Of a stretch of 64,000 nucleotides of DNA, positions 25,343 to 34,588 are shown piece by piece (the stretch's first letter is position 1; every line of letters starts with the position of its first letter). The DNA comes from Pseudomonas fluorescens. GTDB taxonomy: Bacteria; Pseudomonadota; Gammaproteobacteria; Pseudomonadales; Pseudomonadaceae. A program made the translations under genes and the position numbers. The notes beneath the pieces are model-generated. The model saw only the letters and a program-made list of their open reading frames with translations, did not search any database and was not told where the DNA came from. The DNA is taken from the NCBI RefSeq assembly GCF_902497775.2, contig NZ_OZ024668.1:2441826-2505825 (forward strand). The letters run 5' to 3'.

Positions 25343-26794
25343 CTAGTGCTCGGTGACCTTCGCCAGTTGCGCCTGAGCAGCCCCAGGCGTATCCACCCAG
25401 CCACCGCCCAGGGCCGTGATCAAGCGGACATAGGCCCTGGAGCGCTCGCCCGCCACCTGCACCTGCGCACGCTGGGCATCGAGACTGCTGCGTTGCGCAT
25501 CGATGCTCTCGAAGTAGCTGGTCGAGCCATTGCGATAGCGTGTGTCGGCCAGCGCTGCGGCCCGCCCAGCAGCGTTCACCGCTTCGTCCTGGAAGGCCAG
25601 TTCGCGGTCGAGGGTGCGTATGTCGCTGAGGCTGTCCTCAACGTCCTTGAAGGCTACCAACACCTGTTGCCGATACGCCGCTACCGCGCCGTCGTACTGG
25701 GCATTGGCCTTGTCCAGCCCGGACTGATTTCGACCACCGTCGAGCAACGGCATGTTCATCACCGTGCCTAACAGTGGCCCGAGCACCCAACTGCGGCTCG
25801 ACCATTTGAACAGGTCGTTGAGGTCGGAGGACTCGAAACCACCAGAGGCGGTCAGCACCAGGCGTGGAAAGAACGCCGCCTTGGCGACGCCAATGCGAGC
25901 GCTGGCAGCCGCCATCCGCCGCTGCGCCTGGGCGATGTCCGGGCGCCGCTCCAGCAGCTCGGATGGCAGCCCGGCAGGCACCTGCATCCTGCTGGAGCGC
26001 AACCCACCGACAGTCAGGCTGAACGCCGCAGGCGGCTTGCCGACCAATACTGCCAGGGCATGATCCTGGCTGGCCCGCTGCCGCGTCACAGCTTCCAGCG
26101 AAGCCTGCGCCGATGCCAGTTCGGTGCGGGCCTGGGCAGTTTCCAACTCACTTCGATCGCCGGCATCGAATTGGCGCTGCACCATCTGCAACGCCTCCTG
26201 GCGCAGGCCGATGGTCTCGGTGAGCACCGCGATCTCGCTATCCAGGGCACCCAGGCTGAAATAGCTGCGTGCCACATCCGCTTGCAAGGCCAGCAACACC
26301 GAGCGATAAGCGGCTTCCTCGCCCATGGCCTCGAGGGCCGCAGCGCGCGAGTTGTCTTTCAGTGCACCAAACAGGTCCACCTCATAACTGGCGTTTAGGT
26401 TGGCGCGCAGGCGGGTCTGGGACGACCGGGCGGTAGCCTGGCGCGTTGGCCCGGCCCCTACTCCCAACTGCAAGGCACCATCGGCCTTGGCCATGCCCGC
26501 CTGCGCACGTGCCTCCTGGACCCGCGCGAAGGCCACAGTCAATGTTGGGCTCGCCTGCTCAGCCTGGAGGATCAACTGCTCCAGTTTCGGGTCGGCGAAC
26601 ACCCGCCACCAGTGGCCACGGTCCTTACCGTCAGCGGGTTCTGCCAACTTCCAGCGATCGGCATTTTCTGCGGCGATTTCGCGGTAGTTGGCCGGTGCCT
26701 CGACCTCGATGCTCTCTGCAGGTTTGCCCAGGGAGCAGCCACCGAGCAGCACTGCCAGGGTCAGCAGGCTGTATGCGAACGTGATAGGTTTCAT
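25343..26794 (-). CDS. RND efflux outer-membrane lipoprotein (NodT/OprN family)
   Basis: This 483-residue TolC-like outer-membrane channel has a lipobox ending LLGGC, with Cys20 as the acylation site. Two OEP repeats each provide two beta-strands and long coiled-coil helices (about 65-255 and 275-465). Family signatures are LVGKPPAAFSLTVGGL, ERRPDIAQAQRRMAAASARI and GVAKAAFFPRLVLTASGGF. It is the last gene of the pump operon, 3 bp after the RND permease stop codon. It should connect the inner-membrane pump to the outside for export of toxic compounds. Confidence 0.93.
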   Translation of the reverse strand: MKPITFAYSLLTLAVLLGGCSLGKPAESIEVEAPANYREIAAENADRWKLAEPADGKDRGHWWRVFADPKLEQLILQAEQASPTLTVAFARVQEARAQAGMAKADGALQLGVGAGPTRQATARSSQTRLRANLNASYEVDLFGALKDNSRAAALEAMGEEAAYRSVLLALQADVARSYFSLGALDSEIAVLTETIGLRQEALQMVQRQFDAGDRSELETAQARTELASAQASLEAVTRQRASQDHALAVLVGKPPAAFSLTVGGLRSSRMQVPAGLPSELLERRPDIAQAQRRMAAASARIGVAKAAFFPRLVLTASGGFESSDLNDLFKWSSRSWVLGPLLGTVMNMPLLDGGRNQSGLDKANAQYDGAVAAYRQQVLVAFKDVEDSLSDIRTLDRELAFQDEAVNAAGRAAALADTRYRNGSTSYFESIDAQRSSLDAQRAQVQVAGERSRAYVRLITALGGGWVDTPGAAQAQLAKVTEH

Positions 26795-26797
26795 CGC

Positions 26798-29700
26798 TCA
26801 AGCCTCCTGGGTCTGTTGGCCAAGCGGTTCGCGCGGGCGCTCGATGGGCAGCTCGGCAATGGGGCCACGGTGTGAGAAGCGCAGCGAAAGACGACGTAAC
26901 AGTACATAGAACACTGGCGTCAGGAACAGGCCGAACAAGGTCACCCCGATCATTCCGGTGAACACCGCGATGCCCATGGCCTGGCGCATTTCGGCGCCCG
27001 CCCCGCTCGACAGGATCAACGGCACCACACCGGCGATGAAGGCGATTGAGGTCATCAAGATCGGCCGCAGACGCAGGCGTGCAGCTTCGATAGCGGCCTG
27101 GCGGATGGAGCGCCCCTGGTGTTCCAGTTCGTGGGCGAATTCGACGATCAGGATCGCGTTTTTGCAGGCCAGTCCCACCAGCACCACAAAACTGATCTGG
27201 GTGAACAGGTTGTTGTCACCACCGGTCAGCCATACCCCGGTGATCGCCGACAGAATACCCATGGGGACGATCAGTAACACGGCAAGCGGCAAGGTCAGGC
27301 TCTCGTACTGCGCGGCGAGTACGAAGAACACCAGCAGCATCGCCAGCGGCAGAATGATGATCAGAGTGTTGCCGGCCATCTTGTCCTGGTAGGTGATCTC
27401 GGTCCATTCGTAGCCGATGCCACGCGGCAAGGTCCGTTCGGCGATACGCTCAACCGCCTGCAGGGCCTGGCCACTGCTGTAGCCCGGCGCTGGCGCACCG
27501 CTGACGTCGGCGCAGGGGAAGCCGTTGTAGCGCATGGCCTGGTCGGGACCGTAGCTCTGTCGCAGCGTGAGCAGCGAGGCCAATGGCACCATCTCGCCCT
27601 TGTCATTGCGGGTCTTGAGCAGGCCGATGTCTTCGGCATGCCCACGAAACTGCGCGTCGGCCTGTACCTTGACCTGCAACGTACGCCCGAACTTGTTGAA
27701 GTCATTGACGTAAATCGACCCCAGGTAGATCTGTAACGCTTCGAACACAGCCGGGACGGAGACGCCCAACTGCTGGGCGCGGGTACGATCAACGTCGGCA
27801 TACAACTGCGGCACGTTGATCTGGAAACTCGAGAACAACCCCGCCAGCTCGGGGGCCTTGCGCGCTTCGGCCATGAACGCTTGCAGCCCCTGGTCCAGCG
27901 CGGCACTGCCCAGGGCTGCACGGTCTTGCAGTTGCAGCTTGAACCCGCCCACGCTACCCAGCCCGGACACTGGAGGTGGCGCAAACACCGCCGTGTAGGC
28001 CCCCTTGATACCCGCGAACCGGGTGTTGAGTTGCGCGGCGATTTCATTGCCCGTCATGCCGGGGCCCTTGCGCTCGGCGAAATCCTTGAGCACGAAGAAG
28101 GCCACGCCCGAGTTGGGGCTACTGACGAAGCCGTTGATCGACCAGCCGGCATAACCGGTGACCGCCTCCATGCCCGGCTGGTCCAAAGCCAGGGTGGTCA
28201 TTTCGCGCAAGACCGACTCAGTACGGTCCAGCGAGGCGGCATCGGGCAGTTGTACAAAACCAACCAGATACTGCTTGTCCTGCGGCGGTACGAAGCCTGT
28301 GGGCACGCGATTGAAGATCAGCACCGCCGCTACCGCCAGGAGTGCATACACCAGCAACGCTGCGCTCTTGCGCTTGAGAATCCGCGACACGCCGGTGCCG
28401 TAATGATCGCAGGCGCGACCGAAGAGCCGGTTGAAACGCACGAAGAAGCCGCCGAATAACCTGTCGAACACCCGCTGGAAGCCGTCTTTGGGTGCGTCGT
28501 GGCCTTTGAGCAACATCGCCGCCAGCGCTGGCGACAAGGTCAGCGAGTTGAACGCCGAGATCACCGTCGAAATGGCGATCGTCAGGGCGAACTGCTTGAA
28601 GAACTGCCCGGACAAGCCGCTGACGAACGCCAGCGGCACGAACACCGCACACAGCGTGAGGGCGATGGCGACTATCGGCCCGGACACTTCGCGCATGGCT
28701 TGATAAGTCGCCTCGCGAGGCGAAAGCCCCAGGCCGATATTGCGCTCGACGTTCTCCACCACGACGATCGCATCGTCCACCACCACGCCAATCGCCAGGA
28801 CCAGCCCGAACAAGCTCAAGGCATTGATCGAGAACCCCATGGCCAACATGACGGCGAAGGTGCCGACCACCGAAACCGGTACCGCCAGCAACGGGATGAT
28901 CGAAGCGCGCCAGGTCTGCAGGAACACGATCACCACCACGACCACCAGCAGGATCGCCTCGAGCAGGGTGTGAATGACCGCATCGATGGACGCCCGAACG
29001 AACTGGGTCGGATCGTAGATCACCTGGTAATCGACGCCTTCGGGCATGGCTTGCTTGAGCTCGACCATTGCCTTGCGCACGTCGTCAGAAATCTGCAGGG
29101 CGTTGGAACCAGGCAACTGGTAGATCAGGATCGCCGTGGCCTGCTTGTTGTCTACCATCGTGCGCAGCGCATGCTCCCCGGCGGCCAGTTCGACCCGTGC
29201 CACATCACGCAGGCGGGTGATGCGTCCATCCGTGGAGGTGCGCACGATCACGTCTCGAAACGCTTCTTCGCTATTGAGGCGCCCTCGGGCATTGACCGAA
29301 ATCTGGTAGTCCACCCCGGGCGCCGCAGGCGCGGCGCCGATCACTCCGGCGGCGGCATTGACGTTCTGCTCGCGCAAGGCCTGGACCACATCGCCGGGTG
29401 CCAGGTTGCGCACCGCAAGCTTGCGCGGGTCAAGCCAGATGCGCATGGCGTAATCACCAGAACCTGCCACCTGCACTTGGCCGATGCCGTTGATGCGAGC
29501 GAGCCTGTCCTTGATGTTGAGCAGGGCATAGTTTCGCAGGTACTGCATGTCGTAGCGCTCGTTGGGTGAGCGCAGGTGCACCACCATGGTCAGGTCGGGA
29601 GAACTCTTGACGGTGGTCACGCCCAACCGCTGCACCGGCTCAGGCAGGCGCGGCAACGCCTGGTTGACGCGGTTCTGAACTCTCTGCTGGGCCAGGTCGG

Positions 29701-30004
29701 GATCGGTGCCCAGGCGGAAGGTCACGGTCAGGGTCAACTGGCCATCCGCCGTGGCCTGGGAATTCATGTACAGCATGCCTTCGACGCCATTGATCTGCTC
29801 CTCGATGGGCGTGGCGACGGTTTCAGCGATAGTCTGCGGATGCGCGCCGGGATACTGCGCCTTGACCACCACTGAGGGCGGCGCGACTTCCGGGTATTCA
29901 GACACTGGCAGGTTGAAGATCGAGAGCAAGCCGGCGATGAAGATGATCGCGGACAACACGCCAGCGAAAATCGGCCGATCAATGAAGAAGCGGGAAATGT
30001 TCAT
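26798..30004 (-). CDS. RND multidrug efflux permease, MexF type
   Basis: This 1068-residue inner-membrane antiporter has the full HAE1 architecture: TM1 at the N-terminus, two large periplasmic porter loops and twelve transmembrane helices. TM4 carries the proton-relay pair in GVVVDDAIVVVENVERNI. Long stretches, such as NISRFFIDRPIFAGVLS and QFALTIAISTVISAFNSLTL, fit the MexF branch better than MexB. Substrates of that branch typically include chloramphenicol, trimethoprim, fluoroquinolones and aromatic stress compounds. The gene sits between the adaptor (23 bp upstream) and outer-membrane partner (3 bp downstream). No MexT-like LysR gene is adjacent. Confidence 0.94.
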   Translation of the reverse strand: MNISRFFIDRPIFAGVLSAIIFIAGLLSIFNLPVSEYPEVAPPSVVVKAQYPGAHPQTIAETVATPIEEQINGVEGMLYMNSQATADGQLTLTVTFRLGTDPDLAQQRVQNRVNQALPRLPEPVQRLGVTTVKSSPDLTMVVHLRSPNERYDMQYLRNYALLNIKDRLARINGIGQVQVAGSGDYAMRIWLDPRKLAVRNLAPGDVVQALREQNVNAAAGVIGAAPAAPGVDYQISVNARGRLNSEEAFRDVIVRTSTDGRITRLRDVARVELAAGEHALRTMVDNKQATAILIYQLPGSNALQISDDVRKAMVELKQAMPEGVDYQVIYDPTQFVRASIDAVIHTLLEAILLVVVVVIVFLQTWRASIIPLLAVPVSVVGTFAVMLAMGFSINALSLFGLVLAIGVVVDDAIVVVENVERNIGLGLSPREATYQAMREVSGPIVAIALTLCAVFVPLAFVSGLSGQFFKQFALTIAISTVISAFNSLTLSPALAAMLLKGHDAPKDGFQRVFDRLFGGFFVRFNRLFGRACDHYGTGVSRILKRKSAALLVYALLAVAAVLIFNRVPTGFVPPQDKQYLVGFVQLPDAASLDRTESVLREMTTLALDQPGMEAVTGYAGWSINGFVSSPNSGVAFFVLKDFAERKGPGMTGNEIAAQLNTRFAGIKGAYTAVFAPPPVSGLGSVGGFKLQLQDRAALGSAALDQGLQAFMAEARKAPELAGLFSSFQINVPQLYADVDRTRAQQLGVSVPAVFEALQIYLGSIYVNDFNKFGRTLQVKVQADAQFRGHAEDIGLLKTRNDKGEMVPLASLLTLRQSYGPDQAMRYNGFPCADVSGAPAPGYSSGQALQAVERIAERTLPRGIGYEWTEITYQDKMAGNTLIIILPLAMLLVFFVLAAQYESLTLPLAVLLIVPMGILSAITGVWLTGGDNNLFTQISFVVLVGLACKNAILIVEFAHELEHQGRSIRQAAIEAARLRLRPILMTSIAFIAGVVPLILSSGAGAEMRQAMGIAVFTGMIGVTLFGLFLTPVFYVLLRRLSLRFSHRGPIAELPIERPREPLGQQTQEA

Positions 30005-30027
30005 GTACTAGACCTCTTGACTGCGGG

Positions 30028-31233
30028 TCAGGACCGGGCTGGCCGATCTTGTTGCTGAAGTGCAACGGGCGACGCCACCGGTTGCGGGTCTACCTGATCA
30101 TTGGGGCGCACCTTCTGCAGGCCCTGCACCACGATCCGTTCACCGCGTACCAGCCCGGATCGCACCACCCGCAGGCCATCGATCAACGGACCAAGATGCA
30201 CTTCGCGGTACTCCACGGTATTGCCCTGGGTGACCACGAACACGAACCTCTTCGACTGATCGGTGCCAACCGCCTGATCGTCAATCAGCACGGCTGTGCG
30301 CGGTGCGCCGTCACCTGTACGCACCCGGGCGTACATGCCAGGGGTCAGTACACCGTTGGCGTTGTCGAACACGGCGCGTACGCGCAGGGTTCCAGAGCTG
30401 CGGTCCAGTTGGTTGTCCAGCGACTTGATGCGCCCGCTGTAGGGATAATCGGTCTCGTTGGCAAGCCCCATCAGCACCGGCAGTTCGGCGACGCCGCTGC
30501 TGCCTCGGGTGCCATTGCGTGCGTAACGGATATAGCTGACCTCATCGAGGTCGAAGTTCACATACACCGGCGACACCGAAACGATGGTTGTCAGTAGCGG
30601 TGCATCGGGCCCGGTGCCGACCAGATTGCCGACGGTCAACTCCGCACGTGACACACGCCCGCTGACAGGTGCCGTAATGCTGGTGTACTGCAGGTTTAAT
30701 CGGGCGGCCTGCACGTCTGCTTGCGCCGCCGCCAGGGTAGCCTGCGCCTCGAGTTGCTCGTTGGCACGCTGGTCGTGCTCGCGTTGCGACGTCGCCCGCT
30801 CCTGGATCAGCTTGCTTGAGCGGGCCAACTCGGTACGCGCCAGGTTCAGTCGTACGACGGCGCTTTCACGGGTTGCCTGGGCCTTGGCCAGTACTGCCTG
30901 GTAGGGGCGCGGGTCGATGGTGAACAACAGGGCCCCCTTGGCGATGATCTCCCCCTCCTGGAAGTTCACCGTGTCGATGGTGCCGGTGACTCGTGGCCTG
31001 ATTTCGACGTGCTCGATCGCCTCGACACGACCGGAGAACTCGCTCCACTCGATGACGTGCTTCTCGATCACGCTGGCCACCCCTACTCCCACCGGCGTCA
31101 GTGCCAGGGGGGGTGATGGGGTTGGGGTAGCCAGGGCGCCATCGAGGTAGTAACTGGCGACGCCCACTACCATTAGCGTGCTGATGGCGAGCACGACCCA
31201 GGTTTTATAGCGCGTGCGCAGATTGGCATTCAT
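30028..31233 (-). CDS. RND efflux periplasmic adaptor (membrane-fusion protein, MexE type)
   Basis: This 401-residue protein is anchored by an N-terminal transmembrane segment (about 11-28, WVVLAISTLMVVGVASYYL). It shows the order barrel-sandwich hybrid (VEIRPRVTGTIDTVNFQEGE), alpha-helical hairpin (about 115-180) and second lipoyl half (ITAPVSGRVSRAELTVGNLV), then beta-barrel and membrane-proximal domains. It is the first gene of the three-gene pump operon, and its promoter must lie in the 251-bp gap at 31234-31484. I searched that gap by eye for the MexT-type ATCA-N5-GTCGAT box and did not find one. Confidence 0.93.
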   Translation of the reverse strand: MNANLRTRYKTWVVLAISTLMVVGVASYYLDGALATPTPSPPLALTPVGVGVASVIEKHVIEWSEFSGRVEAIEHVEIRPRVTGTIDTVNFQEGEIIAKGALLFTIDPRPYQAVLAKAQATRESAVVRLNLARTELARSSKLIQERATSQREHDQRANEQLEAQATLAAAQADVQAARLNLQYTSITAPVSGRVSRAELTVGNLVGTGPDAPLLTTIVSVSPVYVNFDLDEVSYIRYARNGTRGSSGVAELPVLMGLANETDYPYSGRIKSLDNQLDRSSGTLRVRAVFDNANGVLTPGMYARVRTGDGAPRTAVLIDDQAVGTDQSKRFVFVVTQGNTVEYREVHLGPLIDGLRVVRSGLVRGERIVVQGLQKVRPNDQVDPQPVASPVALQQQDRPARS

Positions 31234-31484
31234 ATCGGTTCTCGCTTAACAGTAAATTCACGTCGAAAAACACGAGGGTTTATTCCCTGGCGCCATCACC
31301 TTATGAACTTAATACCCACCACGAAAGCACCAATTATTGATTAAGCCGGTAGTCCGCGCTGTCGCTGCTGTGTGCCGATTGGCACCGTACTTTTACTGAA
31401 TATTGGCTATTCAATCACGCCGCTCGATTTTCTATCCTTAACGTGCAGCCCTAATTTTCGACAGACTTTCCAGCAGGGATATTT

Positions 31485-31727
31485 ATGAAAAGCATTCTGA
31501 CGCTTGGCGCACTGTTTGTATTGGCTATCCCTAGCATCGCTTTTGCCGAAGGTGGCAGTGACCGTCTGATAGAACGGATGACGTTACGCACCCAGGCCCA
31601 GTCTAGTGATCAGGAGAACGCTGAGGAGAATATTGGCAATACCGTAAAATCCAAGGACGAAAACGCTGGGAAAGAGCTTCGCAGCACGGTGAAGTCCAAG
31701 GATGGTGCCCGATCCAAGAGCGGTTGA
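31485..31727 (+). CDS. Small secreted hydrophilic protein with duplicated VKSKD motif
   Basis: This 80-residue protein has a textbook signal peptide (ILTLGALFVLAIPSIAFA) and a mature part of about 59 residues beginning EGGSDRLIERM. The tail has a short internal repeat, NTVKSKDENAG then STVKSKDGARS. The EGGSDR...RM start is reminiscent of small PtrA-N-terminal-domain periplasmic proteins in Pseudomonas, but that is a weak resemblance. It is divergent from the RND pump operon and followed by a good terminator, so it is a single-gene transcript. Function unknown. Confidence 0.75.
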   Translation: MKSILTLGALFVLAIPSIAFAEGGSDRLIERMTLRTQAQSSDQENAEENIGNTVKSKDENAGKELRSTVKSKDGARSKSG

Positions 31728-31740
31728 AGCCGCTGCGTTG

Positions 31741-31772
31741 ACCCGCCCCGCAGTGCAGGCGGGGTATTTTTT
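31741..31772 (+). terminator. Intrinsic terminator after the small secreted-protein gene
   Basis: Stem ACCCGCC / GGCGGGGT with a loop of about 10 nt, followed by TATTTTTT. It lies 13 bp after the stop codon. Confidence 0.82.
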
Positions 31773-32121
31773 AGCCCTCGCATTTTCAAAAAAAAAGGAC
31801 TCGCGAAATTGGCCGAGTCCTAACGTCAGATCACGCGAAGAAAATCCGATTGCGTGCCGGAATAACGCACGGATGATATTCGCTGTTCAAGGGCGACTGT
31901 CGTCGAGGCAAAACATCAAGAAACGTTCAGCCATTTGAAATCACTGCCAGCACCGACAGCTATTGCAGACCACGTCGCCACGGCGATGCGCTCCGTGCAC
32001 CTTGGGGCCCCGATCCGCAGACCATGCTAGTTCGCCGCCACGGCGAAGTCGAAGACCATTGGCAATTATTTTCCGTATACTAATCACCGCCAAGTTAATA
32101 AGTACCCCTACAGGGAGCAGT
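31773..32121. other. Intergenic region upstream of the MocR gene
   Basis: This 349-bp gap has no supported gene. It carries two copies of CGCCACGGCGA (about 31976-31986 and 32036-32046) and an AT-rich stretch with TTTTCCGTATACTAAT at about 32067-32082 that could be the promoter of the downstream regulator. Confidence 0.4.
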
Positions 32122-33555
32122 ATGGAACTTCATGTTGTCATTAAGGGCCGAAAGGACCTCGCCGGGCAGTTGTACAATCAACTGCGCAGCGCGATCGAGA
32201 GCGGTCGGTTGGCAGCAGGTACGCAGTTGCCGCCGACACGCCTATTGGCCGAGCAACTAAGTATTTCTCGCAAGACCATTTCCGACATCTACACACAGCT
32301 GACATACGAGAATTTTCTGATTGGTCGGGTCGGCAAAGGCACCTTCGTCAATACTCGCCCCGTTGCCCATGCGCGTCCCGCCAGTGCCATGGGCTTGGCA
32401 TGCGAGGCGCAGATCAATCGTTGGCGCAACCTGCCGGCCCCCATACCCACGCCGACCCTGGAGGGCACCCTGCGCTACGAGTTTATCGGCGGCGCCACCA
32501 GCAAAGGGCAGTTCCCCCAGGACGAATGGCGTCGCTGCGTGCAGCACGGCTTGCGTCAGATGCAGCGCTCATCCGGGTTCTACAGCCATGCTGAAGGCTT
32601 GCCGGCGCTGCGCAGCGCGATCGCCCAGCACGTTTCGTTTTCTCGCGGGGTGATATGCCAGGACCATGATGTGGTGGTCTGCAATGGTACGCAACAGGCA
32701 TTGGACCTGATCTCCAGGGTTGTTCTCGAGCCGGGGAGCATTGTTGCTGTCGAAGATCCCGGCTACCCCCCTGCCCGTCAGCTTTTTTCATCCCTGAGTG
32801 CCAACGTGGTAGGCGTGCCTGTCGACCACCAGGGTATACGCGTCGATCTCATTCCCGACAACACCCGATTGATCTACGTGACCCCTGCGCACCAGTATCC
32901 CCTGGGCATGCCGATGACCACCGCGCGACGTCAGGCTTTGTTGCGACGCGCCAAGGCTCTGGGGGCGCTGATCATCGAAGACGACTATGACAGCGAGTTC
33001 CGCTTTGAAGGCCGGCCCACCGATTGTTTGCAGAGCATGGACCAGCATGGCCTGGTAGCCTTCGTCGGGACCTTTTCCAAGACCACCTTTCCGGAGATGC
33101 GCCTGGGTTATGCCGTCTTGCCAGGCTCACTGATCGACGCCGTGATCAGGGCCAAACAGGTCAGCGACTGGCATACCTCCTCACTCACCCAGTGGGCCCT
33201 GGCCAAGTTCATCACTGATGGCGAACTGCTCAAGCATATCCGCCGTTGCCATGCCATTTATGCAGGACGCCGAACGCGTTTGCTCAACCGTCTGAACGGC
33301 GATCTGGCAGCCTGGCTGGAGCCGATCGCCAACACCGCCGGGTTTCATATCGGAGCACTGTTCAAAGTGCCCGTCGATACCCGCCTGCTCACAGAGCTAG
33401 CCCGCAAAGTCGAGGTCGGTGTTTACCCAATCGACGCGTTCTACTACCAGGCGCCAGTGCGGTCAGGCTTGTTGCTGGGGTTCGGCGGCATCGAAACACT
33501 GGACATCGACCCCGCCCTCGACCGGTTGCGGGGCATCCTCCAGCAGATTGCCTGA
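32122..33555 (+). CDS. MocR-type GntR/aminotransferase-fold transcriptional regulator
   Basis: This 477-residue protein starts at the ATG at 32122, with a GGGAG site 5 bp upstream. An N-terminal GntR winged helix (about 10-75: LAGQLYNQLRSAIESGRLAA and TRLLAEQLSISRKTISDIY) is joined to a fold-type I aminotransferase domain. That domain carries the PLP motifs NGTQQALDLISRV, VAVEDPGYPPAR and DDYDSEFRF, and the Schiff-base region GTFSKTTFPEMRLGY with the lysine in SKT. MocR proteins sense PLP adducts or amines and commonly control pyridoxal, GABA or taurine genes. The target is not evident: the neighbours are a convergent LysR gene and the efflux-side small protein. Confidence 0.9.
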   Translation: MELHVVIKGRKDLAGQLYNQLRSAIESGRLAAGTQLPPTRLLAEQLSISRKTISDIYTQLTYENFLIGRVGKGTFVNTRPVAHARPASAMGLACEAQINRWRNLPAPIPTPTLEGTLRYEFIGGATSKGQFPQDEWRRCVQHGLRQMQRSSGFYSHAEGLPALRSAIAQHVSFSRGVICQDHDVVVCNGTQQALDLISRVVLEPGSIVAVEDPGYPPARQLFSSLSANVVGVPVDHQGIRVDLIPDNTRLIYVTPAHQYPLGMPMTTARRQALLRRAKALGALIIEDDYDSEFRFEGRPTDCLQSMDQHGLVAFVGTFSKTTFPEMRLGYAVLPGSLIDAVIRAKQVSDWHTSSLTQWALAKFITDGELLKHIRRCHAIYAGRRTRLLNRLNGDLAAWLEPIANTAGFHIGALFKVPVDTRLLTELARKVEVGVYPIDAFYYQAPVRSGLLLGFGGIETLDIDPALDRLRGILQQIA

Positions 33556-33584
33556 CGGTATTCCCCGCGAGCGGGAAATCCGGG

Positions 33585-34493
33585 TCAGGCCTGGTGTTCC
33601 CAAGGTGGCGAACTCCACTGATTGGCGAGAAAGTCCACAAACGCGCTGACCCTGCGTGGGACTAACGAACGTTGTACACGTACTGCCTGAATCGGCACCG
33701 CTGGCTCCTCCCAATCGGGGAGGACACGCACCAACTCACCCCTGCGCAGTTCGTCGGCGACGTCCCAGGTCTCGCGCAACGAAATCCCCAGCCCGGCTCT
33801 GCTCCACGCCCTGAGTGCGTCGCCGTTGTCGCTGCGCAACTCGCCCGAAACCTCAACGAGCTCGGTGTCGCCGCCTGGACCTACATGCCTGAGCGTCCAG
33901 TGGTTTTGACGAAGGCCTGGGTACGAGAACAACAGGCAGCGATGCAGGTACAGTTCACCAGGGTCGGCAGGGAATCCCATTTGTCGCAGGTAGCTGGGTG
34001 CCGCCACCAGGATGCGCCGGCTTTCAGCTAGCCGGCGGCTGATGAGACGCGAGCTGGCCAGCGCACCCACCCGCACGGCGATGTCCAGATCGCTGTCGTA
34101 AAGGTCGACGATGTGATCGCTTAATTGCAGGTCAAACCCTACCTGCGGGTGATGCTCACGAAACGCCGCGATCGCTTGTGCCACATAGCGCGAGCCAAGC
34201 GGCACAGGCGCCGTCAGACGTATCGTTCCGGTGAGCGTCTGTACGCCTTGCCTGGCGACTTCGCTAGCCTCAGCCAATAGCGCCAGTGCTGGGCGAACAC
34301 GCTCGGCGACGGCCCGACCTTCGTCGGTGATGCGCAGCTGGCGTGTACTTCGCTCGAATAGTCGAGCGCCAAGCTCCTGTTCCAGCCGTGCTATCTGCTT
34401 GCTCACTGTGGCAGGTGCAAGGTCCATCACCGGCGCAGCTGCTGAGAAGCCGCCGCAATCCACAACCTTGAGGAATACCGCCAGATCATCCAT
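33585..34493 (-). CDS. LysR-family transcriptional regulator (CrgA/PA2120-like branch)
   Basis: This 302-residue protein has an N-terminal HTH_1 (MDDLAVFLKVVDCGGFSAAA, ATVSKQIARLEQELGARLF) and a LysR substrate-binding domain (about 90-295). The sensor type (LTGTIRLTAPVPLGSRYVAQ) is that of the large single-subunit CrgA-like clade, often acting on adjacent oxidoreductases. No obvious target lies next to it. It converges with the MocR gene, with 29 bp between stop codons. Confidence 0.88.
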   Translation of the reverse strand: MDDLAVFLKVVDCGGFSAAAPVMDLAPATVSKQIARLEQELGARLFERSTRQLRITDEGRAVAERVRPALALLAEASEVARQGVQTLTGTIRLTAPVPLGSRYVAQAIAAFREHHPQVGFDLQLSDHIVDLYDSDLDIAVRVGALASSRLISRRLAESRRILVAAPSYLRQMGFPADPGELYLHRCLLFSYPGLRQNHWTLRHVGPGGDTELVEVSGELRSDNGDALRAWSRAGLGISLRETWDVADELRRGELVRVLPDWEEPAVPIQAVRVQRSLVPRRVSAFVDFLANQWSSPPWEHQA

Positions 34494-34588
34494 GTATTGA
34501 GCTGGCAGAGGCGCTTACCGTCGATGCGCTTCACTGGCGCTGCGCGCATCGAGTGAAGAAACAGCGCAGCAGCGCCTTCGGTGAAAAT

